A DNA stretch of 64,000 bases from JACPDH01 sp041671505 (GCA_041671505.1 JBAZBK010000015.1:62001-126000); one strand, 5' to 3'; shown: positions 27,101 to 36,156, counted from the first letter of the stretch. A program made the numbers and translations. The notes: a model not told the origin generated them from the letters alone.

Positions 27101-30100
27101 TGCCCGAGCGTGTTCCTCGTCAGCATTTCGTGGTCCGCGCGCAGCGACGCGTCGGCGAAGAAGACGTGCGACGCGAGCTCCTCGAATAGCTGCGCCTCCT
27201 CGACGGAGATCCCGAGGTGACGCATCGACATCTGTGCCTGGGTGAAAGCGAGGGCGAAGGCGCGGGCCGCCACGCCGTGATCGTGATACTTCTGCGCACA
27301 GGCGAGCGCCGTCGCTTCGTCCGGAGACACGCCGGTCGTGAAGGAGAATCTGACGAATCCTCCCGGTGCGAGACGCAGCCGGGTGCGGAGGCTCAGGATT
27401 GGATCGAGCACCGCGCCGGTGGTTCCGGAGAGCGCGCGCCCCTCCATCGCGAGCGGATTCGCCGGTCCGCGCCCACGTCCCAGGAAGCGCATTCTGTCGG
27501 TCTCCCACTCGATCTGGGCCTGGGTCGGCCCCTGGATGGCGAGGACGTGGAATCCGACGAGCGCCGGATCGTGAGGGCCGCGCGGTCTTCGATGCGCAAG
27601 GAGCGCCGTGTGCTCGGCGATCCACTCCGTCTCGACGAAGAGTTTTCCGAAGGCAGGATTGGCCGTGTCTTCAGCGAGCGATCCAAGGCCGAGCTCGACG
27701 TAGCTCGTCACCTCGATCTCGCGGAGGCGGTCGCTTCGGTTCGTGAGCGAGACGCGCCTGACCTCCGCGTCGTCTCCCGGTGAGACGGCGATCTCGAGAC
27801 GCGTCGCGATCTCGTTGTCGAGCCTCTCGAACGTCGCCTTCTCGGTGAGGAACTCGACGAGGTAGCTGTCGGCCTCCTTACCGACGGGCTGATACGCCGC
27901 CGACCAGACTGCGCCGTCGTGAACGTCGCGAAGGTAGATGAACTGGCTTCCCGGATCGCGGGTGCTGTCTTCTCTCCAGCGGGTGACCGCGCGCCCGCGG
28001 CAGAAACTCGCGCCGCCGCCGCCGTTCGTCACGATCGAGACGTAGTTGCCGTTCGAAAGAATCTTCGCTCTCGGATAGGGAGTGTGCGGAGAGCGGAAGC
28101 GGCGCGGCGAGCGCGCCAGCGCCGGCGGCTGTTCCCTCGTCTCGTCCGCCGGGCGCGGCTCGATGACCGGTGCCTCGCGCGGGATTCGCTCCTGAAGGAG
28201 AAGCTCGGTCGCCTGGACGCGACGGTCCGCATGGAAGCGGTCGACCATCAGGTCTCCGAGGAGGACGTTGGCGATGGCGACGAGCGTCATCCCCTGGTGG
28301 TGCGCCATGTAGGTCTTCACCACGACGCCGGTGCGATGCGGCGTTCCGGTCGCTTCGCCGCTCTCGTCGGGCTTGCGCGCGGTATAGTCGATCGCCTCGA
28401 AGAAGCCTAACGGCCCCATCGCGTCCTCGCTCGCCAGGTGCCTGAGGTTCCGGGTGGCCTCGAGCGGCTCGAGCAGGGAGGCGAGCGCGGTCGCGTAGGG
28501 AGCGACGACGAGCTCGTCGGAAAGTCCTCGCTTCAGCCCGAGACCGGGTACGCCGAACTCCTTGTACTGATAGTTTCCGAGGCGGTCGACCAGGTCGAAG
28601 GCCGACTCGGAGATGCCCCAGGGAACTTCTCTCTCTCTGCCGTAGCCGATCTGCTTCCTGATCGCCATCCGGCAGCTCTGATCGAGGAGCGTTCCCGCGT
28701 AGGTCCGCATCAGGAGCAGCGGCATCAGGTACTCGAACATCGTCGCGCTCCACGAGACGAGCGTCGGCGCTCCGGCGACGCTGACGACGAGACGGCCGAG
28801 ATGGAACCAGTGGCTCTGCGGCACGTCGCCCTTGGCGATCGCGAGAAAGCTCGCGAGGCGGGACTCCGATGCGAGAAGGTCGTAGTAGGACGAATCGGTC
28901 CGCCCCGGGCCGTCAGCATCCGCGAGGCGATAGCCGATCGAGAAGAGCTGTCGCTTGCGGTCGAACAGGAACGCGAAGTTCATCCCGTCCCCGAGTGCCT
29001 CGGCGCGGAGTGCCACGTCCGTCAGGCGTGGCGCCAGCTCCGGATGCGCGATGGACGCCTGACGGCAGCCTTCCGCGAGCGCGAGCAGCGCGCCCGCGAG
29101 GTTCCCGCTGTCGACCGTGGAGACGTAGCGCGGGTGGAGCGGGGCGAGGTTCAGCGTGTCGTACCAGTTGAGCAGGTGCCCTTCGTGCCGCTCGAGCGCT
29201 TCGACGGAGGTCAGCGTGCGATCGAGCCGTTCGACCATCTCCTCCGCGGTCAAGAAACCGAGATCGTGTGCTGCGAGCGTCGCGAGAAGCCCCATTCCGA
29301 TGTTCGTCGGCGAGGTTCGATGTGCGATCGCGGGCTCGCGGTCCTCCTGAAGATTGTCGGGCGGGAGCCAGTTCTCCTTTTCGCCGGCGAGCGTGTCGAA
29401 GAAGCGCCATGTCTTCTGCGCGACTTCGAGGAGAAATACACGATCCTCCGGCGCGAGCTCCCTCCTGCGCGGCATCGTCGCGCGGCTCAACCAGTAGGCG
29501 CACGCCGGCGCGACCGCCCAGAGCGCGAGGAACGGAAGCGCCAGGGGGAGCGCGCGCGGCCGCGCGACGGTCGTGAGCAGAAGCAGGCCGACGGCGGCGA
29601 TCGGGCTCGCCGCCATCTCGGCGAAGAACGATCGTGCTCCCGCACGGAAGAGGCCGGCGGCCTTCGCGGCCTGCGTCGCCGCCGTCTCCCACTCGAGCAG
29701 CCGACGCTGCGTGAAGACGAGCCGCACGAGCGTCAGGGCGATCGCATGCACCATTTCCCAGGCGTGGAATGGAAGGAAGACGAGCGTGAGCAATGCCTGC
29801 GCAAACGACGCGCTCAGATCGCCGACGAGGCCGCGAACGTGCACCTGCGCCGGTTCCTGCTCGGGTCGCGGCCGCAGCAACGAGACGAGCGAGGCGACGA
29901 ACGGGAATGCCACAACGGTAAGGCCGCCGAACGTCCAGACGAGCGGGCTGCCGGGGAGAAACGTCCATGCCGCGGCGAAGAAGGCGAGCAGAGCCGGCGC
30001 CACGAGGCTTCGTCGAAGGTTGTCGAGGATCTTCCACTGGCTGATCAGCGGAAGCCGGTTCTTCAGCAGGCCCCGCGGAGTCGGGACTACGGGGAAGAGC

Positions 30101-32409
30101 CAGGCGAGGATCTGCCAGTCGCCACGCACCCAGCGATGCTGACGGCGCGCGTGCGCGAGCACGTTCGCCGGATAGTCGTCGACGACCTCGACATCGGAGA
30201 CGAGCGCGGTTCGCGCGTAGAGCCCTTCGAAGAGATCGTGCGAGAGCAGCGCGTTCTCGGGTACGCGCCATCCCACCGTGGACTGGAACGCGTCGACGTC
30301 ATAGAGCCCCTTGCCGGTGAAGATTCCTTCGCTGAACAGATCCTGGTAGCTGTCGGAGACCGCGGTCGTGTAGGGATCGACTCCCGTGTGCCCCGAATAG
30401 ACGCGCGCGAAGAGCGAGCCGGTCGCGCTCGCGAGGTTCACGCTGACCCTGGGCTGAAGGATGCCGTAGCCCTCGGTGACCCTCCGGAGCTTCTTGTCGA
30501 CCACCGGCCGGTTGAGGGGGTGCGCGATGATCCCGATCATCGTCTTGGCCGCGCCGCGCGGCAGGCGCGTGTCGGCGTCGAGCGTGAAGACATACCGCAC
30601 CGAGGGGAGGATCGACAGATCGCCGACCTTGACGGAGAACGCGGTGTCCTCCGAAGCGGTGGAGCGCAGCAGAGTGTTGAGCTCCTCGATCTTCCCCCGC
30701 TTCCGCTCCCAGCCCATGAATACCCCCTCTTTCGGGTTCCACTGGCGGTCGCGATGAAAGAGGTAGAAGCGGTCGCTGCCGCCGTCGAGGTGGCGCCGGT
30801 TCAGCGCTTCGATTCCGGAGACTGCAGCTTCGAGAATCGCGGCATCGCCCGGGAGCTCCTTCTCCTGGGCGTCTTTGAAGTCGCTCAGCAGCGCGAAGTG
30901 GATGCGGGGGTCGAGGTTTCCGAGCGCCTGCACCTCGAGATGTTCGAGAAGATGCTCGACCTCCTCCACGCTCCCTAACAGCACGGGGACGACGACCATC
31001 GTCCGCGCGTTGTCGGGGAGATCGTCGCCGAATTCGATCCGCGGCAGGCGCCGCGGGCTGACGAACATCGGAACGACGCGCTGGACGATGAGAATCGCCA
31101 GCTCGCTCGCGGGGAGGAGCGCGAGCAGCGCCGCCGCGGTCGCCATCGCGCCGTATTCCGCCGCTCCCGCGTACGCGTACGCGCCTAACACACCGGCGCC
31201 GGTCATCACGGCGATCGCGCCGAGGTATGCGGCGGTCGCGTGGGTGGAAGCGAAGCGCCGGAATCGCCGCGCGATGGTGGGGCGGTAGGCGACGTCGATC
31301 TCCAGCCCGCGGCGGCCGGGACCGATCAGATGATGGCCGACGTGGGCGGCCTTCTCGCCGACGCCCGACTGCTCCGCGGCGAGCCGGGCGGTCTCGACGG
31401 CGCGGAGCGCGACGCGCACCTGCGCCTCTCCCGTCGGCTCAGCGAGCCGCTCGACCGCGTGCCTGTACGTGTCGCGGCTCGCGAAGTTCATCCGCGGGTA
31501 GACGCCGGCCGGATCGCGCCGGAGGATCTTCTCGACCAGGCTTACCTGCTCGACGAAGAGGCTCCAGTCGAGCGTCGCGCAGAACCGGAGGCTCGTGATC
31601 GTGTTTCCCGTCGACACCTGGTCGGTCGCCTGGCGCTGGTTCTCGCGTCGTACCGCGTCCTCGGGGGTCGTCCCCTGCGCGGCGAGCGCGCGATCGACCG
31701 CGGCGGCCAGCGGCGAGAGGCGAGGGTCGTACTCGCGCATCCGCTGACGGAGCTGCGCGACGAAGGCGCTCGGAAGGGGAGCGGGAAGGTGACCGGGGAG
31801 CTCTCCGCGCTCGAGGCTCGCGAAGGCGACGTCGGCATCGTGGCGCGAAGCGCGCGCGAGGATGATCCCGTCGATCAGTATCCGGAGGTTGTCGAGCAGC
31901 GCGAGCTTGAGCATGCTCGGCCAGGCCCAGAGCTCTCCGATCGTGAGCGGCGCCACGGTCTGAAACGCGAGCACGAAGCGCTCGAGTCGCGGCGCGTCGA
32001 GCCGGCCGTCGCTATGGCGTATGAGCTCCAGCGCCATCGCGTGAACGCGCGCCATGCCCGACAGCTCGCGCGCTGCGAGCTTCGGCAGCTTCTGGTAGTA
32101 CTTCGCCGGCAGGTCGCGACGGACCGCGTGCGCTTCGGCGACGACGAGATGGAAATTGTCGAGGAGCCATTCGGCCGCCGGAGGAATGGCTACGCCCGCG
32201 TGGACGTCGTCGGCGAAATAGCGATAGCCGGCGCTGAGCACCCGAATGCTCTCGTCGAGCTCCGGGCGCATGTCGCGTACGACGTCATGGGTATCCGGTG
32301 CGAGCGTGAAGACTCCCGCAAGCGTTTTCGCCCGCTCCTCGAGACCCTCGAGACTCAGGAGCTCACCCCTGAGCGGCAGGGCTCTCTCGGAACGGCGACG
32401 TCCGAACAC
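24178..32409 (-). CDS. ndvB: Cyclic beta-1,2-glucan synthase-like giant membrane protein (NdvB type)
   Basis: At 2743 residues this is the largest protein here and about the size usual for NdvB. Order: N-terminal cytosolic region, membrane segments near 430-490, GT84-type glycosyltransferase (TLDADTRLPRGAA; QHRWVRGDWQ), further membrane helices, a glycoamylase-like domain (LLASESRLASFLA), carbohydrate-binding beta-sandwiches, and a C-terminal GH94-type phosphorylase domain with the catalytic-type CDWNDGYNNVG. It would make, and export by analogy, osmoregulated periplasmic glucan from UDP-glucose. GTG 32409 is the start: GGAGG precedes it by 7 bases and it is the first start downstream of the regulon promoter at 32435-32510. 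The frame is open to 32469 but that would run through the -10 box. Linkage type of the product is inferred from homology. Confidence 0.88.
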   Translation of the reverse strand: MFGRRRSERALPLRGELLSLEGLEERAKTLAGVFTLAPDTHDVVRDMRPELDESIRVLSAGYRYFADDVHAGVAIPPAAEWLLDNFHLVVAEAHAVRRDLPAKYYQKLPKLAARELSGMARVHAMALELIRHSDGRLDAPRLERFVLAFQTVAPLTIGELWAWPSMLKLALLDNLRILIDGIILARASRHDADVAFASLERGELPGHLPAPLPSAFVAQLRQRMREYDPRLSPLAAAVDRALAAQGTTPEDAVRRENQRQATDQVSTGNTITSLRFCATLDWSLFVEQVSLVEKILRRDPAGVYPRMNFASRDTYRHAVERLAEPTGEAQVRVALRAVETARLAAEQSGVGEKAAHVGHHLIGPGRRGLEIDVAYRPTIARRFRRFASTHATAAYLGAIAVMTGAGVLGAYAYAGAAEYGAMATAAALLALLPASELAILIVQRVVPMFVSPRRLPRIEFGDDLPDNARTMVVVPVLLGSVEEVEHLLEHLEVQALGNLDPRIHFALLSDFKDAQEKELPGDAAILEAAVSGIEALNRRHLDGGSDRFYLFHRDRQWNPKEGVFMGWERKRGKIEELNTLLRSTASEDTAFSVKVGDLSILPSVRYVFTLDADTRLPRGAAKTMIGIIAHPLNRPVVDKKLRRVTEGYGILQPRVSVNLASATGSLFARVYSGHTGVDPYTTAVSDSYQDLFSEGIFTGKGLYDVDAFQSTVGWRVPENALLSHDLFEGLYARTALVSDVEVVDDYPANVLAHARRQHRWVRGDWQILAWLFPVVPTPRGLLKNRLPLISQWKILDNLRRSLVAPALLAFFAAAWTFLPGSPLVWTFGGLTVVAFPFVASLVSLLRPRPEQEPAQVHVRGLVGDLSASFAQALLTLVFLPFHAWEMVHAIALTLVRLVFTQRRLLEWETAATQAAKAAGLFRAGARSFFAEMAASPIAAVGLLLLTTVARPRALPLALPFLALWAVAPACAYWLSRATMPRRRELAPEDRVFLLEVAQKTWRFFDTLAGEKENWLPPDNLQEDREPAIAHRTSPTNIGMGLLATLAAHDLGFLTAEEMVERLDRTLTSVEALERHEGHLLNWYDTLNLAPLHPRYVSTVDSGNLAGALLALAEGCRQASIAHPELAPRLTDVALRAEALGDGMNFAFLFDRKRQLFSIGYRLADADGPGRTDSSYYDLLASESRLASFLAIAKGDVPQSHWFHLGRLVVSVAGAPTLVSWSATMFEYLMPLLLMRTYAGTLLDQSCRMAIRKQIGYGREREVPWGISESAFDLVDRLGNYQYKEFGVPGLGLKRGLSDELVVAPYATALASLLEPLEATRNLRHLASEDAMGPLGFFEAIDYTARKPDESGEATGTPHRTGVVVKTYMAHHQGMTLVAIANVLLGDLMVDRFHADRRVQATELLLQERIPREAPVIEPRPADETREQPPALARSPRRFRSPHTPYPRAKILSNGNYVSIVTNGGGGASFCRGRAVTRWREDSTRDPGSQFIYLRDVHDGAVWSAAYQPVGKEADSYLVEFLTEKATFERLDNEIATRLEIAVSPGDDAEVRRVSLTNRSDRLREIEVTSYVELGLGSLAEDTANPAFGKLFVETEWIAEHTALLAHRRPRGPHDPALVGFHVLAIQGPTQAQIEWETDRMRFLGRGRGPANPLAMEGRALSGTTGAVLDPILSLRTRLRLAPGGFVRFSFTTGVSPDEATALACAQKYHDHGVAARAFALAFTQAQMSMRHLGISVEEAQLFEELASHVFFADASLRADHEMLTRNTLGQSGLWRHGISGDLPIVVVRAKGPDDIDLVRQILIAHEHWRLKGLKADAVIINEHESSYRAETDAQLERLVDGGPWSAWKGQPGGVFLLRADSITEAESLLLNVVAKAVLSGDRGTLEQQLGPVATEPSPPLPKALVDEPPATTPPEPEPQPPPRLLHNGLGGFSRDGREYVVVLDGERDTPLPWVNVLANPRFGSIVTTSGSAHTWAGNSRENRLTPFANDAVTDPTAEAIFVRDEESGAVWGATPSAIRRSRRSPRWIVRHAAGVTRFARSANGIAQELALFVARDEPVKFSLLTLSNRSERPRRLSLFSYCEWLLGPPNASGPRFVATELDAEAGAILARDLYNPDRGCVAFAASSDPLVSATGDRLEFLGRNGSLSRAAALGRPMLKNRFGAGLDPCAALQTAIDLEPGETRRVVFILGQGKGREETHALLRRFAGLRGVASAEAELAAVEASWDTTLDALRVKTPDDSFDLLVNRWLVYQDLACRVWARSGYSQASGAYGFRDQLQDVLALMLTRPEITREHILRAAARQFVEGDVQHWWIEPGGQGIRTRCSDDLLWLPYAVAEYVNTTGDRTILDKEVSFLEAPAIPAGEPEAYGTPAVSRTTGTLLEHGTRAIDRAITAGAHGLPLMGSCDWNDGYNNVGAEGRGESVFVGWFLHTVLGTFGPLCAAAGDTARAARYQAERQRLGTILEQSWDGEWYRRGYYDDGTPLGSSQNDEGSIDSVAQTWAVLSGSALPARAERAMSAVRARLVRRASGVILLLSPPFDRTQLDPGYIKGYLPGIRENGGQYTHAAAWVVLALSRLGSGDEAVELFHMLNPINHSRTASQVEHYKTEPYAIAGDVYDHPAHRGRGGWTWYTGAAGWMYRVAIEGILGMQRRGDFLSLNPCIPSSWPGFTINWRLGKSSYEIVVENPELRCRGVASAMLDGRRVDPALIPIADDGLEHRVRIVLGTGLETPQALAPPQAAVLS

Positions 32410-32434
32410 CGGGTACCTCCAAAGACTCGTCTTC

Positions 32435-32510
32435 AAACTAGTCCTCGACTCACCTGGCGGAAAGCGCACTTACTACCCGGGCGCGCGTGAGGTGTGTAGG
32501 TAGTAACTAC
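32435..32510 (-). promoter_or_regulatory. Regulon element 2 (cyclic glucan synthase)
   Basis: Minus strand: distal dyad GTAGTTACTAC (32500-32510), proximal GTAGTAAGTGC running into GCGCTT (32462-32476), exactly 20 bp, CTAGTTT (32435-32441; -10 TAGTTT). Dyad centres 34 bp apart. Start expected near 32428, leader about 20 bases with GGAGG. Confidence 0.88.
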
Positions 32511-32607
32511 ACGGCTCGCTCACGCCGTGCAGAAATGACCGATTTTGCGGGAATTGATTGAGAATCACGGCGGGAATGCGCTGCTGCCGCGCGACGTCGT
32601 TATGTGT

Positions 32608-32985
32608 ATGAAGAAGCTGATCGCATTCGTGCTGGTTGCAATCCTCGTCTCTTCGCCGGCCTTCGCGGGCGGGCAGAAGAACGGGACGCCACCTGGCCAT
32701 TCGAAACACAACGGAGTGCCGCCCGGCCTCGCGAAAAAGGGAGGGCTGCCTCCCGGTATCGCGAAGAAATTCGGAACGAAGCCGCCGGCGATCGCCTACA
32801 TCGCGATCGACCCGCGGCACGTCGATCAGGCCTGGTTCCTGATTGACAACCAGTGGAAGCTGAAGAAGAACTTCGACGACCCGCTCAAGCTCGAGATCGG
32901 CGACGCGTTGAAGCTGCCTTCGATCAAGCCGCCGATCCCGCTGCCGAAGCTTCCCGACCCGCTTCATATCGTCTCGTTCCAGTAG
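32608..32985 (+). CDS. Small secreted protein with PPG[LI]AKK repeats
   Basis: The 125-residue protein has a clear signal peptide (MKKLIAFVLVAILVSSPAFA). The mature N-terminus is Gly/Pro/Lys-rich with repeats NGTPPGHSKH, NGVPPGLAKK, GGLPPGIAKK. The C-terminal part (AIDPRHVDQAWFLIDNQWKL) is ordered-looking and followed by a Pro-rich tail. Similar PPGLAKK proteins occur in many Gram-negative genomes without known function. No Shine-Dalgarno sequence is evident; ATG 32602 is an alternative. It diverges from the glucan synthase. Confidence 0.72.
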   Translation: MKKLIAFVLVAILVSSPAFAGGQKNGTPPGHSKHNGVPPGLAKKGGLPPGIAKKFGTKPPAIAYIAIDPRHVDQAWFLIDNQWKLKKNFDDPLKLEIGDALKLPSIKPPIPLPKLPDPLHIVSFQ

Positions 32986-33030
32986 TTCGTTCGCTCTCGG
33001 CGTTGTGCCTAACTCGAGTCGCCGCGGAAT

Positions 33031-33186
33031 GTCATTCCGAAGCGATCCCGCGAAGCGGGAGAGCGAGGAATCTGCCGAGGCGTGCCTGATCGATTCCTTT
33101 CAGAAAAATGATCTTCTGAGCGGAATCGATCAGGCAGCCGTCTTGCAGATTCCTCCTCGCGCGCTGCGCGCACTCGTCGGAATGAC
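33031..33186. repeat. 156-bp palindromic repeat with 10-bp terminal inverted repeats
   Basis: Ends GTCATTCCGA and TCGGAATGAC are inverted repeats. Nested inside are GAGGAATCTGC/GCAGATTCCTC and GCCTGATCGATTCC/GGAATCGATCAGGC. It would fold into a single long hairpin. It resembles miniature non-coding mobile or REP-like repeats; the right end is 50 bp before the RecQ promoter. Confidence 0.75.
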
Positions 33187-33235
33187 GGCCTGCGCGTGCG
33201 TTTCTGAATTGGGCCACACGCCTCCCGCCCCGAGG

Positions 33236-33250
33236 TACACTCCGGCGCGA
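33236..33250 (+). promoter_or_regulatory. Candidate -10 (TACACT) close to the recQ start
   Basis: TACACT at 33236-33241 is followed by 9 bases and the ATG, with no Shine-Dalgarno sequence, which suggests a leaderless or near-leaderless message. Confidence 0.35.
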
Positions 33251-35083
33251 ATGAGTCTTCCGAAACGGGTAGGCGAGGTGGTCGGTCGCGTCTGGGGATT
33301 CTCCTCGCTCCGGCCGCTCCAGGAGCAGGCGATCCTCGGCACGCTCGAGCGGCGCGATTCGCTCGTCGTGATGCCTACCGGTGGCGGCAAGTCGCTCTGC
33401 TATCAGGTGCCGCCGCTCGTCAGCGGAGATCTCACTGTCGTCGTCTCGCCGCTGATTTCGCTGATGAAGGATCAGGTCGACTCGCTTCGCGAGGTCGGCG
33501 TCGCGGCATCGCAAATCGACAGCACGACCTCGGAGGCCGACAAGCGGCGTGTCGCCCGCGAGGCGCGCGAGGGATCGCTCAGGCTTCTCTTCGTCTCGCC
33601 GGAACGCCTCGGGATGGACCGCTTCGTCTCGTTTCTCGAGGAGATCGGCGTCGCGCGGTTTGCGATCGACGAGGCGCACTGCATCAGCCACTGGGGGCAC
33701 GACTTCCGCCCCGACTACCGGCTCCTCGCGTCGCTTCGGGTCCGCTTTCCCGACGCGTCGATGCACGCCTTCACCGCGACCGCGACGACCCGCGTCCGCG
33801 CCGACATCGCGGCGCAGCTCGAGCTTCGCGATCCCGACATTCTCGTCGGCGACTTCGACCGGCCTAACCTCGTCTACCGCGTGCTTCCCCGTCGCGACCG
33901 GCTCGCGCAGGTGCTCCAGGTCATCCGCCGTCACGAACGCGAGGGGGGAATCGTCTACTGCATGCGCCGTCGCGACGTCGACGAGCTGAGCGAGGCGTTG
34001 CGTCGTGAAGGAGTGAACGCGCGCGCCTACCATGCCGGCCTGACGCAGGACGAAAGGCGCGACGCGCAGGACGCGTTCGCGGGGGAGACGTGCGACGTCA
34101 TCGTCGCGACCGTGGCGTTCGGCATGGGAATCGACCGCTCGAACATCCGCTACGTCGTTCACGCGGGCCTGCCGAAGTCGATCGAGCACTACCAGCAGGA
34201 GACGGGGCGCGCGGGGCGTGACGGCCTCGACTCCGAGTGCGTGCTGCTCTACTCGGGAGGCGACGTCCCGCTCTGGAAGTCGATCTTCGCGAGGGCGGGA
34301 GAAGAAGTAGCCGTGGCGCCGGAAGTCCGTGAGGCGGCGGAGCGGCATCTCGAGGAGATGAATCGCTACGCGCGCGGGAGCGTCTGCAGGCATCGCGCGC
34401 TCGTGCGCTACTTCGATCAGGAGTACGACCTGGCCGACTGCCGCGCGTGCGATCTCTGCCTTGGCGAGACGCTCGCACTCGCCGACGGTCCGGTGATCGC
34501 GCAGAAGATCCTCTCGGCCGTCGCGAGGACGAAGGAGCGCTTCGGCATCGGCTATGTCGTCAACGTGCTGCGGGGCGAGCCGGGGGAGCGGATCGTCGCG
34601 AACCAGCACGACAAGCTGAGCGTCTTCGGACTGCTCGACGACTGCACGGACGCCGATCTGCGCGACTGGATCCGCCAGCTGATCGGACAGGGACTGCTCG
34701 AGCAGGACGGAGGCGAGTATCCGGTGCTCAAGCTCAACGCGTCATCGTGGGAGGTGCTGCGCGGGGAGCGATCCGCGAGGCTCGTGCAGATTGCGCGCCC
34801 CGCGAAGAAGGAGCGGAAGCGCGCGGCGAAGTTCGCCGACGCCTCGTGGGAAGGCGTCGACCAGGCATTGTTCGAGAAGCTGCGCTTGATGCGCGGCGCC
34901 ATCGCGAAGGAGCGGCACGTCCCGGCGTACGTCGTCTTCGGCGACGTGACGCTACGCGAGCTCGCCCGCCGCAGGCCCCTCTCGCTCGGAGAGATCGGAA
35001 CGATTCACGGCATCGGGGAGGCGAAGCTGCGCGACCTCGCGCCGCGCTTCCTGGAGGTCATCGTCGCGCACGAAGGCGAGTGA
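33251..35083 (+). CDS. recQ: ATP-dependent DNA helicase RecQ
   Basis: The 610-residue protein shows all RecQ hallmarks: an N-terminal motif 0 (FSSLRPLQEQAI), Walker A TGGGKS at 43-48, DEAHCISHWGHDFR (motif II plus aromatic-rich loop), HAGLPKSIEHYQQETGRAGRDG (motif VI), the zinc-binding cysteines CRHRALVRYF...CRACDLC, a winged-helix RQC region and a C-terminal HRDC domain (LRELARRRPLS). It unwinds DNA in a 3'-5' direction in recombination and fork repair. The frame is open to 33005, but that runs through a palindromic repeat, so ATG 33251 is used. Confidence 0.95.
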   Translation: MSLPKRVGEVVGRVWGFSSLRPLQEQAILGTLERRDSLVVMPTGGGKSLCYQVPPLVSGDLTVVVSPLISLMKDQVDSLREVGVAASQIDSTTSEADKRRVAREAREGSLRLLFVSPERLGMDRFVSFLEEIGVARFAIDEAHCISHWGHDFRPDYRLLASLRVRFPDASMHAFTATATTRVRADIAAQLELRDPDILVGDFDRPNLVYRVLPRRDRLAQVLQVIRRHEREGGIVYCMRRRDVDELSEALRREGVNARAYHAGLTQDERRDAQDAFAGETCDVIVATVAFGMGIDRSNIRYVVHAGLPKSIEHYQQETGRAGRDGLDSECVLLYSGGDVPLWKSIFARAGEEVAVAPEVREAAERHLEEMNRYARGSVCRHRALVRYFDQEYDLADCRACDLCLGETLALADGPVIAQKILSAVARTKERFGIGYVVNVLRGEPGERIVANQHDKLSVFGLLDDCTDADLRDWIRQLIGQGLLEQDGGEYPVLKLNASSWEVLRGERSARLVQIARPAKKERKRAAKFADASWEGVDQALFEKLRLMRGAIAKERHVPAYVVFGDVTLRELARRRPLSLGEIGTIHGIGEAKLRDLAPRFLEVIVAHEGE

Positions 35084-35103
35084 CGACAACGCCCGAAGTG
35101 GTT

Positions 35104-35266
35104 GTCGTCCCGACGACTGACCCCGCGAAGCGGGGGAAGGAGGAGGGACCTCGCAGGCTGGTACGCATGTGCCACCAGCGGGAGCGTTGGCTATGAACCT
35201 CGACTGTACCAGCCTGCGAGATCCCTCCTTCCTCTCCCGCTTCGCGGGATCGGTCGTCGGGATGAC
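35104..35266. repeat. MITE-like palindromic repeat, copy A
   Basis: 163 bp bounded by GTCGTCCCGACGA and TCGTCGGGATGAC. Internal arms GGAGGGACCTCGCAGGCTGGTA and its near-complement form a long hairpin with a central CCACCAGCG loop. A second copy lies at 50952-51105. No open frame. Confidence 0.82.
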
Positions 35267-35297
35267 ATTCCGTTGGCTCATGCAATCGCGAGTTAGG

Positions 35298-35335
35298 CGA
35301 AAGACGAAACGGGCCGCCCGAGAGCGACCCGTTTC
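35298..35335 (-). terminator. Candidate terminator of the OmpA gene
   Basis: Minus strand: GAAACGGGTCGC / GCGGCCCGTTTC hairpin (35306-35335) followed by GTCTTTCG. It lies 22 bases behind the OmpA stop codon. The T run is short. Confidence 0.5.
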
Positions 35336-35357
35336 ATGAGCGTCGATGAATTGCTGA

Positions 35358-36002
35358 CTACGGCTGCTGGGCTTTGACCTTGATCTCGACCCTGCGGTTC
35401 GCCTGGCGACCCGACGCGGTGTCGTTCGTCTCGACCGGATCGGACTCGCCGTAACCGATCGCATCGATGCGGGAGCTCGACACGCCCTGGCGTACCAGGT
35501 AGTTCCCGACCGACTGCGCGCGCTGCGCGGAGAGGAGCTGATTGTGCTCGGCCGTCCCCGTCGAGTCGGCGTGCCCGTAGAGCTCGATCATCGTGTCGGG
35601 GTACTTCGCGAATACGCCCGCCATCTCGTTGAGCGTCGTGCGCGAGCCGGAGCGCAAGGTCGACGAGTCGACGTCGTAGAGGATGTCGTTGTTGATCGTG
35701 ATTCCGATCTCGTCCTCCGACGGACGGGTGACGTCGATTCCCGGGACTTCCTCGAGCTCGGCCTGCTGCTTGTCCATGTGCCAGCCGACCGCGGTTCCGA
35801 TGCCTGCGCCGACGACGGCTCCGATGGCTGCACCTTCACCGGTGCTGCCCGATTGATTCCCGACGACGGCCCCGAGGACTGCGCCAGACGCCGCACCGAC
35901 CGCGGCGCCCTGCTTGGCCTTCTTGTGAGGGTCGGTCGCCGAGATGCATCCCGAGACGGCGATGCTGAGGATTGCGATAGTGGTGATGACTTGTCGTTTC
36001 AT
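35358..36002 (-). CDS. OmpA-family lipoprotein with glycine zipper (YiaD-like)
   Basis: The 214-residue protein has a lipoprotein signal (IAVSGC, Cys at about 19), then a glycine-zipper membrane segment (AVGAASGAVLGAVVG, IGAVVGAGIGTAVG), and a C-terminal OmpA peptidoglycan-binding domain (IELYGHADSTGTAEHN, LSAQRAQSVGNYL, SRIDAIGYGESDP, RQANRRVEIKV). It should tether the outer membrane to peptidoglycan. ATG 36002 has AGGAGAA upstream. It lies 154 bases downstream of the sortase gene on the same strand and may share its transcript from 37530-37606. Confidence 0.9.
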   Translation of the reverse strand: MKRQVITTIAILSIAVSGCISATDPHKKAKQGAAVGAASGAVLGAVVGNQSGSTGEGAAIGAVVGAGIGTAVGWHMDKQQAELEEVPGIDVTRPSEDEIGITINNDILYDVDSSTLRSGSRTTLNEMAGVFAKYPDTMIELYGHADSTGTAEHNQLLSAQRAQSVGNYLVRQGVSSSRIDAIGYGESDPVETNDTASGRQANRRVEIKVKAQQP

Positions 36003-36156
36003 GATGGTTCTCCTGAGTTCCTGTTTCCTTGTCTGATGCGGGGAATGGGCAATGGCGTCAGAGCTTCGATCACCGGCGGGGCATCTGCGCCCCGACTTCG
36101 CCGGGAGCGAATCGCTGACTCCAGTCCCGATTCGCCCTGTAGTGGTCTCGCGAGAA

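Noticed and set aside
33005..33250. An 82-residue N-terminal extension of RecQ
   Set aside because: The frame is open, but it consists of the palindromic repeat and contains the likely promoter; the RecQ fold starts right after ATG 33251.
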